Shown in pieces: positions 1-6,669 of a DNA stretch of 7,672 bases. Location of the stretch: positions 1 to 7,672 of the forward strand of contig PFDW01000011.1 in NCBI GenBank assembly GCA_002793835.1, given 5' to 3'. How positions within the stretch are numbered: the stretch's first letter is position 1; each line of letters opens with the position of its first letter. The position numbers and the translations under genes are program-made. The notes beneath the pieces are model-generated. The model had not been told where the DNA came from, searched no databases, and saw only the letters and a program-made list of their open reading frames with translations. This stretch comes from Candidatus Portnoybacteria bacterium CG10_big_fil_rev_8_21_14_0_10_36_7 (lineage in GTDB: Bacteria > Patescibacteriota > Minisyncoccia > Portnoybacterales > PFDW01).

Positions 1-780
1 ACGAATCCGCTCCTGATCAAAATCCGGAAACATATCCAAAATTCGAGCCACAGTATTGGAGGTGGAATCAGCGCTGATAGTACTAAAAACCAGCGAACTC
101 CCCCGAGCTATCTCCAAAACAGCCGGGATAATTTCTGGTTTGTTGATTTCTTCTAAAAATAAAATATCGCCGTCTTCTTCTTCAAAATATTTAAGCGCCT
201 CTTCATAGGAATTGGTGTCCAACCCCACCTCTCTTTGTTCAATAATACTTTTATGGTTGGTAAAAATATATTCAATCGGATCCTCAATGGTAATAATATA
301 TTCTTTTCTAGTTTGATTTATTTCCTCAATTAAAGAAGCGATAGTAGTTGACCGGCCAGAACCAAAGGGGCCGGACACGATAATTAAGCCGTTTTTGGTT
401 TTCACTAAATCAGTTAAAATGGGATTTAATTTTAAAGATTGTAAAGTTGGAACTTGAAAGGGAATGTATCGCAAAGACACAGATAAAACCCCCCGCTGAT
501 AAAAAATATTAATTTTAAACCTTAAATTATCATCAAAATTATAAGCCAATACAATCTCCCGATTAGTGGTTAATTTCTTTTTTTGGTCGGCAACTAATAA
601 AAAATCAACTAATTCTTGCATAAACTCCTGAGTCACTACCGGCTGATCGTCTAAAGACAATAAATTATCATCTATGCGTAAAATCGGGTTATTGCCCACC
701 GAAAAATGAAGATCCGAAGCTCCGCGCTTGACTGCCTCCGTTAAAATATTTTTAATCGTTAATTCTTGACCAACTGACAT
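1..780 (-). CDS. pilT: PilT-family ATPase, degenerate active site; 3' end outside window
   Basis: The frame is open from an ATG at 780 to the window edge: 260 codons are visible and the C-terminal end is missing. The N-terminal PilT domain is well kept (ASDLHF at 21-26, ILRIDDNL at 33-40), as are the GLIIVSG strand before the P-loop, the Asp box (EDPIEY at 166-171) and the IDxFP-like stretch near residue 250. Canonical PilT hydrolyses ATP in a cytoplasmic hexamer to retract the pilus. Here the P-loop reads GPFGSGRST (137-145), with Arg143 replacing the ATP-binding lysine. The Walker B region is DGDILFLEE, keeping Glu211, but the two conserved arginines before it are Lys197 and Glu201. The His box reads VFSTISADS, with Ser236 in place of His. 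The gene begins 23 bp after the receiver gene and has no Shine-Dalgarno. Family membership is secure; loss of ATPase activity is inferred. It may act as a regulatory partner of a canonical PilT encoded elsewhere. Confidence 0.88.
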   Translation of the reverse strand, partial: MSVGQELTIKNILTEAVKRGASDLHFSVGNNPILRIDDNLLSLDDQPVVTQEFMQELVDFLLVADQKKKLTTNREIVLAYNFDDNLRFKINIFYQRGVLSVSLRYIPFQVPTLQSLKLNPILTDLVKTKNGLIIVSGPFGSGRSTTIASLIEEINQTRKEYIITIEDPIEYIFTNHKSIIEQREVGLDTNSYEEALKYFEEEDGDILFLEEINKPEIIPAVLEIARGSSLVFSTISADSTSNTVARILDMFPDFDQERIR

Positions 781-803
781 AAAATTAAATTTAAAAGCGA
801 AAA

Positions 804-1187
804 TTATTTTTTGACCAGTTTATTAATTTTGGCGACCACTTCCGAAGGCATAAAATGAGCTTTAATCAAATAATCCACCGCCCCCAATCTTAACCCCTTC
901 TCCACATCCGCCTTCTGACTTAAATTTGTCAAAAGAATTACCGGAATATCTTTTAAATTTTTGTCCTTTTTAAGATTTTCCAAAACCACAAAGCCGCTTA
1001 GTTTGGGTAAAATTAAATCCAATAAAACCACGGCTGGGCGTTTTTTGGCCACCAATTCCAACCCCTTTTCACCATCATAAGCCACATAAACTTCAAAGCC
1101 CTCCAGTTCAAATTTAGTTTTATAAAGATCGGCCAAAAAAATATCATCCTCAATAATTAAAATAGGGGTACTGTTTTTTTTAAGCAT
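804..1187 (-). CDS. Stand-alone receiver-domain response regulator (CheY-like)
   Basis: A 127-residue protein made of one receiver domain and no output domain. The acidic pocket is Glu13-Asp14-Asp15 in the IIEDD motif, the phosphoacceptor is Asp57 in LLDLILP, the switch Thr is Thr87 in LLTN, and the conserved lysine is Lys109 in LIKA. All catalytic positions are present, so it should be phosphorylatable. The proline that usually follows the lysine is replaced by Ala-His-Phe. It lies 28 bp after pilB and 23 bp before the pilT homologue, all in one direction, which suggests co-transcription with the pilus motors. By analogy with PilG/PilH-type single-domain regulators, it may control PilB or pilus extension and retraction by protein contact; this is inference. 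No histidine kinase is visible in the window. The ATG at 1187 is preceded by AT-rich sequence with no Shine-Dalgarno. Confidence 0.93.
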   Translation of the reverse strand: MLKKNSTPILIIEDDIFLADLYKTKFELEGFEVYVAYDGEKGLELVAKKRPAVVLLDLILPKLSGFVVLENLKKDKNLKDIPVILLTNLSQKADVEKGLRLGAVDYLIKAHFMPSEVVAKINKLVKK

Positions 1188-1215
1188 AATTATGTATAAA
1201 TTTTATTAATAATTA

Positions 1216-2961
1216 TCAACTAATAGAAGCTCTCATTATTTCTTCAATCGTGGTAATCCCTTTCAGTCCCTTAATAATACCATCTTGCATCAAAGTTACA
1301 AAACCCTGCTTTTTCATCAAATCCCTCACCTCATCCATCGTAAAATCACGAGCAATTAAATCCCTAAATTCTCTGTTAATTTCCAAAATTTCGGCAATTA
1401 CTGTTCGTCCCACATAGCCGGTCTGACCACATTCTTCGCACCCCGCCCCTTTATAAAACACATATTTGCCGCCAAAATCCTTGAGATATTCCGCGGGTAT
1501 GTTTTCGATTTCTTTTATCACAACTTTTTCAGCTGATGATGGCAACTTGAATTCCTGTTGGCATTTGGGACAAATTTTTCGCACTAATCTTTGCGCCATT
1601 AAGAGATTTAAAGTGGAGGCCAACAAAAAAGCCTCGCCTTTCATATCAATTAAGCGTGGAATCGCGCCCCAAGCGCTATTGGTGTGCAAGGTCGAGAAAA
1701 CCAAATGACCGGTTAAACCGGCATGCACCACCAACTGAGCGGTGTCGTTGTCTCTGATTTCTCCAACCATAATAATATTAGGATCCTGACGAAATAAAGC
1801 TCGTAAACCGGAAGCAAAGGTAAACCCGTTTTCCGGGCTAATTTGTGATTGATTAATCCCTTCAATATAATATTCAATGGGATCTTCTAAGGTGGTAATA
1901 TTAGTCCCCTCGGCATTTAGCATGCTTAAGACCGAATAAAGAGCGGTGGTTTTACCGCTACCGGTAGGACCGGTCAAGAGAAATATGCCATGAGGTCTAG
2001 CAATATTATTTTCAATTATTTTTATATGATAATCACTAAAACCTAACTCCGTTAAATTGGGCACCCCGGCCGAAGTGTCTAAAACTCTCATAACTACCTT
2101 TTCGGCATTAAGCATAGGGAAAACTGAAACCCGCAAATCTATATCATTGCCATTTAATTTTATTCTAATTCGGCCATCCTGGGGCTTTCTAGTTTCATCC
2201 AATTTTAAATTAGCCAAAACTTTTATTCTAGAAACTACCGCATTATATAAATAATCAGGCAAAGTAATGGTGGTATGCAGGGCTCCATCTACCCTATAAC
2301 GCACCCGCCCCTCTCGGTGCTTGGGCTCAATGTGAATATCCGAGGCGCCACCTTCCACCGCATGTCTGATAATCACCGAAACAATTTTTGCCACCGGCGC
2401 CGATTTTATCACTTCCAGATTGTCGGTGGTTTCATCTAGGCCAATTAATTCGGTTTTTTCACCTTCGCTGAATTTTTCCCTAGCTGATTCCAAAGCGGTG
2501 CCCAATTCTTTTTTAAACCCGCTATACTGTCTAAAAATATCATAATAATCATTTAGAGAAATAGCAAAATAAGTGGGGTCAAGTCCTTGTTGACCGGCTA
2601 AAAATTCAATAGCTTCCTGAGCCATAAAATCTTGAGGGTTGACCATACCGACTTTAATCTGATCGTCGGCTCGCTCAAAAATAACCATCTCATAATTTTT
2701 GGCTACTTTCTGGGGTAATAAATTTAATACTTCCGGTTCCACTTTTACATCCGTCAAACTAATTGATTCCATATTAAAAACTTGACCTTTGATTTTAGCA
2801 AATTCAGTCGCCGAAAAAATATTTTTTGATATCAAAACCTCTTCCGGAGTTTTATCTGAAAGTTCTATTTCATTTTCTACTTCTAAAAGTTGTTCTGGAG
2901 TAATTAAACTTTTTTCCAATAGAAACTTTTTTAGTCTTAATAATTTATTTTTATTATCCAT
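1216..2961 (-). CDS. pilB: Type IV pilus extension ATPase PilB
   Basis: A 581-residue GspE/PilB-family ATPase of normal length, acting as a cytoplasmic hexamer that drives pilin polymerisation. The N-terminal third (about 1-150) matches the N1-type domain of the family. The central N2 domain carries GGASDIHIEP (204-213) and RYRVDG (221-226). Walker A is GPTGSGKT (331-338), the Asp box is LEDPIEY (358-364), the arginine-rich stretch is GLRALFRQDPN (385-395), Walker B ends in Glu401 (IIMVGE), and the His box is STLHTNSA (423-430, His426). Four cysteines in two CxxC pairs, 464/467 and 508/511, form the expected zinc site of PilB. Every key residue is intact, in contrast to the PilT homologue downstream. 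The start ATG lies 3 bp after the stop of the small membrane protein, so the two are surely co-transcribed. The gene ends in tandem stops TGA TAA. GspE is the alternative, but the pilMNO neighbours favour PilB. Confidence 0.97.
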   Translation of the reverse strand: MDNKNKLLRLKKFLLEKSLITPEQLLEVENEIELSDKTPEEVLISKNIFSATEFAKIKGQVFNMESISLTDVKVEPEVLNLLPQKVAKNYEMVIFERADDQIKVGMVNPQDFMAQEAIEFLAGQQGLDPTYFAISLNDYYDIFRQYSGFKKELGTALESAREKFSEGEKTELIGLDETTDNLEVIKSAPVAKIVSVIIRHAVEGGASDIHIEPKHREGRVRYRVDGALHTTITLPDYLYNAVVSRIKVLANLKLDETRKPQDGRIRIKLNGNDIDLRVSVFPMLNAEKVVMRVLDTSAGVPNLTELGFSDYHIKIIENNIARPHGIFLLTGPTGSGKTTALYSVLSMLNAEGTNITTLEDPIEYYIEGINQSQISPENGFTFASGLRALFRQDPNIIMVGEIRDNDTAQLVVHAGLTGHLVFSTLHTNSAWGAIPRLIDMKGEAFLLASTLNLLMAQRLVRKICPKCQQEFKLPSSAEKVVIKEIENIPAEYLKDFGGKYVFYKGAGCEECGQTGYVGRTVIAEILEINREFRDLIARDFTMDEVRDLMKKQGFVTLMQDGIIKGLKGITTIEEIMRASIS

Positions 2962-2964
2962 TAA

Positions 2965-3252
2965 TTATTGTTTTTTAGGTATAAAAGGGTCGCCCCGATA
3001 CAGATTTTGTTCGTTAATTGACAGTGGCCACTGGCCATATTGGATTAATTTTTCCAGTTTTGACATCACATCTTTTTTTAACTCTTGATCAACAGTGATA
3101 GCCGAATAAGGCGAAGATACTGGCTGATACTCACTACCAAATAACAATTCTTTGATTGCCGGCCAAAAAAACCAGATAGATGCTAAAATTATTAGCAGTA
3201 ATATAACTACCTCTATTAAATTTTTATAGATGTTTTTGTTATTTAAAATCAT
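2965..3252 (-). CDS. Small single-helix membrane protein in pilP position
   Basis: A 95-residue protein without a family I can name with confidence. Residues 1-11 are polar and basic, 12-33 form one strongly hydrophobic helix ending in Trp-Phe-Phe-Trp-Pro, and the remaining 60 residues are soluble, presumably outside the cytoplasmic membrane. The tail reads QYGQWPLSINEQNLYRGDPF followed by Ile-Pro-Lys-Lys; the RGDPFIP ending resembles the xNPFxP-type segments of PilP and of other small pilus-operon proteins. It has no cysteine, so it is not a lipoprotein as classical PilP is, and it is much shorter than PilP. It starts 4 bp after pilO and stops 3 bp before pilB. Position and tail suggest that it partners PilN/PilO in the assembly platform and stands in for PilP in a cell without a secretin. 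That role is inferred from context only. The ATG at 3252 has at best a weak AAGA upstream. Confidence 0.85.
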   Translation of the reverse strand: MILNNKNIYKNLIEVVILLLIILASIWFFWPAIKELLFGSEYQPVSSPYSAITVDQELKKDVMSKLEKLIQYGQWPLSINEQNLYRGDPFIPKKQ

Positions 3253-3256
3253 AATC

Positions 3257-3877
3257 TTATTTAAGCGGGTAATAGTAAGTGACCAGTTCTAATTTATATC
3301 CAATTTCATCAGGTCTAAAACTGATAGATCTGACATCAAAAATAAGCAAGCTAGATTCTAGGGCGGCAATAAATCGGCCAAAATTATCATAATTATTACC
3401 ATTAGCACTGGTTACCTTCATGGCCAAATCAACCCGTTTAATATTGCTATCACTACTGACATTGGCCGAGGATTCATTGGCAGAAATATTGTCCGCCACA
3501 AAACCATGACTGCTGGCCAAAGTGGTTAGTTGAACTAAAATAGAGGGCAAATCAAAATCGTTGGGCAAAGCCAGATTTAATTTATGATCTTCCTCTGGAG
3601 TAAACTCTATCAGCGTGCTGGAATATTTACTTAAATAATCACTATCAACTTTTAACTGATCAACCTCGGCTTGCAAAACTGCCAAACCTTGATCTTTATC
3701 GGCTTTAATTTTTAATTTAGGAATAATCACCCAATAATAACCGGCGACAAATACGATAATAGCCACCAAAATTAAGACTACTTTAAAATATTTATTTAAA
3801 GCTTCGGCATATTTATTTTGGGGTTCAGGAATATTATTATCTTCAATAATTTCACTGATTTCATTTATTTCTGGCAT
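3257..3877 (-). CDS. pilO: Type IV pilus inner-membrane platform protein PilO
   Basis: About 206 residues with PilO/GspM architecture: a short acidic cytoplasmic N-terminus (EINEISEIIEDNN), one transmembrane helix at about 32-52, a coiled-coil stretch (about 55-90), then a ferredoxin-like C-terminal domain ending in the hydrophobic strand LELVTYYYPL. PilO pairs with PilN through the periplasmic or extracytoplasmic domain to form the alignment platform around PilC. The C-terminal domain has the family pattern of a helix after a Pro-Ser-Ile-Leu segment, then Gly-Phe and a later Gly-Arg-Phe-Ile-Ala-Ala-Leu-Glu helix. I place the start at the ATG at 3877; a TTG two codons upstream (3883) would add only Met-Pro, and neither has a Shine-Dalgarno. 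The gene begins 28 bp after pilN. Sequence conservation in this family is low, so the call rests on architecture and on position between pilN and pilB. Confidence 0.9.
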   Translation of the reverse strand: MPEINEISEIIEDNNIPEPQNKYAEALNKYFKVVLILVAIIVFVAGYYWVIIPKLKIKADKDQGLAVLQAEVDQLKVDSDYLSKYSSTLIEFTPEEDHKLNLALPNDFDLPSILVQLTTLASSHGFVADNISANESSANVSSDSNIKRVDLAMKVTSANGNNYDNFGRFIAALESSLLIFDVRSISFRPDEIGYKLELVTYYYPLK

Positions 3878-3905
3878 TGGCAATTGTTAATTATAAATTT
3901 ATTTA

Positions 3906-5363
3906 TTAATTATCAGTTTGATAAAAAACACCATCTTTTAAAGCTAAATTAATTTCAAATTTCACCCCCTTGATCCCCGATTTATTATCACTAAACACTT
4001 CTAAATCACTAACTTGGACTTGACTCACAAAATCAGCGGCCTTTTTGAAGGCGGTTATTTGTTGAGCGGCCTGACGATAACTGTCAGCAATTTTGGCTTC
4101 AATCGTGGAACCACTGCCGATAGTAGCTACCGCCGGTAGAGAAAACTTACCGGAAGTATCAGCTGTAAATTCAGTGTAATAAACATCATCTAAGGTATAG
4201 CGCTCCAATAAACTAAAAAATTTAGTCCAATAAATATGTTTTTGCAATAGCTTATTAATTACTAATAATTTATCTTGTAATCTAATATTTTTGTCTTGTA
4301 AATTTTTAAATTGACTAATATAAGTTATTAAATTTTCTTTGTCTTGGTTAAGTTTAGTGGTTTTGTTTGCCAGGTCTTTTTGTTGTTGATCAATTAAAGT
4401 ATAAATGGCCGTGATCATTAGAGCCGGCAAAATTATAGCTAATAAAATACTAATAATCTGTTGACTACTTTTGGGATATTTTCTAAACAACAATTCCTGG
4501 GGGATAAGATTAATATCCAATTTAGATTTTTGGGCTTTGGGCGCCGAGTGAAATTTTTCTTTGGTTTTTTCTAAAACTTTTAGGGGCTGAGTGGCTGGGG
4601 GGGCCGGTGGCACCGGCAGTTTTTTTTCTATTTCTTTTTTATGTATTTGAACTGGTTTAAATTTGTTTGGCTGGCGAGCAAAGAGATTTTTCAACAAAGC
4701 AAAAAATCCCCAACTCTTCTTTTTTGAGCCAACATTATATTTAAAATCAACTTTTAAATTTGATGGTTTAGGCGGTTCCAAAGATGGTCTAGCGGCGACG
4801 GCTGGCTTAGGTGGTGAAATTGGTAATGGCATTTTAGGGGCTTGAGGTAACCTCGGTGAACGAGTAAATAATTTTTTAAAACTAGCCCAAAAACCCAAAC
4901 GAAATTTCTTTGGTGGAGTTTTAAATTTATAATCAATTTGAGTTTTAACTGGCCTAACTGGTGGTACAAAAGATGGTTGGGCGGGCACTGGTTTGGCTGG
5001 GCTAGTTAGTTTAATTGGCGACTGAGCCGGACCCATAGACCTAAAAAAATTAGTTGTTGGTTTAACTACTGACTGAGCGGGTGATGCTGGATATTTAATT
5101 TTTTGGTGGTTGGCAGTTTCTAACATATCCATCCGAGGTCCGAAGTTAGGCATCTTGGCAATTGGTGTTGGTTTTATTTTTTGGCCAAAAATTTCTGACC
5201 ATAATGATCTTGGTGGTTTGGACGGCTTAACCGGAATTGGCGGTTTGGCACTTTGACCAGGAGAGAGATCAACAGTAAAAATCTTGGGCTTTTTGGCGGC
5301 CCGCAAAACTTCTTTCTTTTCTTTATCTCGCATTTCTTCTGGTAAAAGGTTGATATTTGACAT
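3906..5363 (-). CDS. pilN: PilN with long Pro/Lys-rich cytoplasmic extension
   Basis: 485 residues from the ATG at 5363; typical PilN has about 180-220. A GTG at 5369 is an alternative start, two codons longer. The protein opens with MSNINLLPEEMRD, the INLLP motif that in PilN docks into the PilM cleft. Residues about 25-280 are low-complexity, rich in Pro, Lys, Ala and Ser, strongly basic and probably disordered. They hold two similar basic/aromatic modules (144-170 and 206-232). A second motif, DINLIPQE, occurs at 283-290, directly before the single membrane helix (about 301-323). A coiled coil (about 325-375) and the usual PilN C-terminal alpha/beta domain ending near ALKDGVFYQ follow. Thus residues about 280-485 alone look like a complete ordinary PilN, with the extension added in front. 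The gene follows pilM after 135 bp and precedes pilO. The PilN identity is firm from the motif, topology and neighbours; the function of the extension is unknown. Confidence 0.92.
   Translation of the reverse strand: MSNINLLPEEMRDKEKKEVLRAAKKPKIFTVDLSPGQSAKPPIPVKPSKPPRSLWSEIFGQKIKPTPIAKMPNFGPRMDMLETANHQKIKYPASPAQSVVKPTTNFFRSMGPAQSPIKLTSPAKPVPAQPSFVPPVRPVKTQIDYKFKTPPKKFRLGFWASFKKLFTRSPRLPQAPKMPLPISPPKPAVAARPSLEPPKPSNLKVDFKYNVGSKKKSWGFFALLKNLFARQPNKFKPVQIHKKEIEKKLPVPPAPPATQPLKVLEKTKEKFHSAPKAQKSKLDINLIPQELLFRKYPKSSQQIISILLAIILPALMITAIYTLIDQQQKDLANKTTKLNQDKENLITYISQFKNLQDKNIRLQDKLLVINKLLQKHIYWTKFFSLLERYTLDDVYYTEFTADTSGKFSLPAVATIGSGSTIEAKIADSYRQAAQQITAFKKAADFVSQVQVSDLEVFSDNKSGIKGVKFEINLALKDGVFYQTDN
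4494..4514 (-). other. Second, internal INLLP-type PilM-docking motif in PilN
   Basis: It encodes INLIPQE (residues 284-290 of PilN), 11 residues before the membrane helix, which is where the INLLP motif sits in an ordinary PilN. The first copy, INLLPEE, is at residues 4-10 (5334-5354). That the motif binds PilM is known from other PilM-PilN pairs; that both copies bind is inference. Confidence 0.75.
4668..4748 (-). repeat. Basic/aromatic module, copy 2, within PilN
   Basis: PilN residues 206-232. It aligns without gaps to copy 1 at 144-170 (offset 62 residues), with about 12 of 27 positions identical: an Asp-aromatic-Lys-aromatic opening, a Lys-Lys pair, Gly-Phe, then Ala-x-x-Lys-x-Leu-Phe-x-Arg-x-Pro. 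It would form a short amphipathic helix with a basic side, possibly binding membrane or protein. Confidence 0.7.
4854..4934 (-). repeat. Basic/aromatic module, copy 1, within PilN
   Basis: PilN residues 144-170, with core GFWASFKKLFTRSP. It is the partner of copy 2 at 4668-4748. A weaker relative (PPRSLWSEIFGQKIKP) lies near residues 50-65 and may be a third, decayed unit. Pro-rich linkers separate the units. Confidence 0.7.
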
Positions 5364-5498
5364 ATTCACTTCGCTAAATTTAAAATTAAAAACTGAAAAA
5401 TTAAAACCAAGGTGTTCGCTCTGCTCACAATTTTATAAATAAATTATTGCGAAGCCATACTAATATTTTGCATTTTTTATTTTTCATTTTTAGTTTAT
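5364..5498. other. pilM-pilN spacer with imperfect inverted repeat
   Basis: 135 bp, the longest gap inside the pilM-pilT run. It is AT-rich apart from three GC-rich islands built on TTCGC/GCGAA: 5369-5381 (cttcgctaaattt), 5414-5428 (gttcgctctgctcac) and 5441-5454 (aaattattgcgaag). The first and third form an imperfect inverted repeat about 70 bp apart. A 20-codon open frame on the minus strand (starting Met-Lys-Asn-Lys-Lys) exists but has nothing to support it. No convincing promoter or U-tract terminator was found. The islands could be a decayed intergenic repeat or an mRNA structure that sets the ratio of PilM to PilN. Confidence 0.4.
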
Positions 5499-6617
5499 TT
5501 ACTCAATATCTCTCATTGACAAACCAATAGACACCGCAAACTTAGAACCTAAACGATCTAAAATCGGTTTTAATTCAGTGGGAAAAATTACTCTAGCCCA
5601 GGGATCACCAACATAAGTATTGATATTTAAAACTTTGGAAAGATATCCGGATAAATTGCCCAAAAGCGCAGAGCCGCCGGTTAAAATAATTTTCTCCACT
5701 TTTTTCTTGTTCTGTTCCTGATAAACATTAAGCGTGTATTTCATTTCATTTAAAATCGGCGAAAAAGATTTTTCAACGGTCTGAGGCAAAGAATTATCAG
5801 ATGATTCTGAACCCAAAGACAAATCCTGTTTAAATTGTTCGGCGCGATCAAAATTAACATTCAAACTATTGGAGATGGCTCTGGTAATCATAGTTCCACC
5901 CATTTCAATACTACGACTCAAAACCGGAATACCTTTTTCTATAATCGCGATACTGGAAGTGCTAGCTCCCAAATCCACTAACATAATCACTGATTTATCA
6001 TTGCCGACCAATGATCTAATTAGGGCGAAGTTTTCGGTTTCCAAACTAAGTAAGGTCAGGCCGGAGACATTAAAAGTATCCACATATTTTTTAACCAAAC
6101 TTCGACTGGCTCCAGTCAAAAGAATTTTTAAATTTTTTTGGGATTTAGAAAAAATCTTGGGAGTGGGTTTGTTCTGCTGGTTTTCACCGTAACTGTCTTG
6201 ATAGTCTGATACCTTGCGACCATCACCGTCCTCTAATTCTTCAATAATTTTCCAATCTAAAATTATATCTTCCAAGGGCATCGGGATAATTTTTTTGGCT
6301 TCCCAACTCACCGCGGACGCTAACTCTTTTTTGGGTAAATTCGGCAAATTCAAAATTGAAGTAAAAACCGAAAAATTAGGCAAAGCGGCAATCACCTTTT
6401 TGGAGGTGGTGCGAGATTTAGCGCAAATCTCATTAATAATATTAGCCGTGCCAGTCGGATCATCAATTAGACTTTTAATTTCACCCGGTTTTCTTTCGAT
6501 AAAACCATAAGTCACCAGTCTAGGCCGACCCTTAAAATTGACCAATTCAACCACTTTAATTGAGGAGGTTCCGATATCAATGCCTAGATAACTGGATTTT
6601 GATGAAAATATGCTCAT
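5499..6617 (-). CDS. pilM: Actin-like pilus assembly protein PilM
   Basis: 372 residues, slightly longer than usual for PilM (about 350). It is a cytoplasmic actin/FtsA-fold protein that binds nucleotide and the N-terminus of PilN, linking the platform to the motor. Phosphate-1 motif: GIDIGTSSIK (12-21). Phosphate-2 motif: LVDLGASTSS (213-222). Adenosine motif: ILTGGSALL (311-319). The PilM signature region around 98-121 (ELASAVSWEAKKIIPMPLED followed by an Ile-Ile-Leu-Asp strand) is intact. Residues about 126-161 form a polar, Asp/Asn/Gln-rich insertion in a place where most PilM proteins pass straight to the next strand, which accounts for the extra length. The ATG at 6617 is preceded by AT-rich sequence without a Shine-Dalgarno. 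It is the first gene of the pilM-pilN-pilO-pilB run and follows the repeat-filled spacer, so a promoter should lie in that spacer, though I could not pick one out. Confidence 0.96.
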   Translation of the reverse strand: MSIFSSKSSYLGIDIGTSSIKVVELVNFKGRPRLVTYGFIERKPGEIKSLIDDPTGTANIINEICAKSRTTSKKVIAALPNFSVFTSILNLPNLPKKELASAVSWEAKKIIPMPLEDIILDWKIIEELEDGDGRKVSDYQDSYGENQQNKPTPKIFSKSQKNLKILLTGASRSLVKKYVDTFNVSGLTLLSLETENFALIRSLVGNDKSVIMLVDLGASTSSIAIIEKGIPVLSRSIEMGGTMITRAISNSLNVNFDRAEQFKQDLSLGSESSDNSLPQTVEKSFSPILNEMKYTLNVYQEQNKKKVEKIILTGGSALLGNLSGYLSKVLNINTYVGDPWARVIFPTELKPILDRLGSKFAVSIGLSMRDIE

Positions 6618-6669
6618 GGTGATTTTTGAATTTAAAATTTATGTTTAATTTTATTTCATCCCCTCATTT

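Noticed and set aside
1..780. Treating the PilT homologue as a pseudogene
   Set aside because: The frame is uninterrupted and conserved outside the active-site positions; substitutions are focused on catalytic residues, not spread as in decay.
1216..1218. TGA read as glycine (recoded genetic code of some CPR lineages)
   Set aside because: No gene has an internal in-frame TGA, and pilB ends naturally at TGA; the following TAA makes this one stop ambiguous but gives no support for recoding.
1466..1708. Plus-strand open frames at 1466-1708, 2057-2254, 2789-3088, 4663-4845, 5869-6192 and 6214-6510
   Set aside because: Each lies opposite a well-supported minus-strand pilus gene and has no recognisable motif; they are antisense shadows.
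4754..4969. Minus-strand 71-codon frame inside pilN
   Set aside because: It is out of frame with pilN, and its composition reflects the low-complexity Pro/Lys codons of the real frame.
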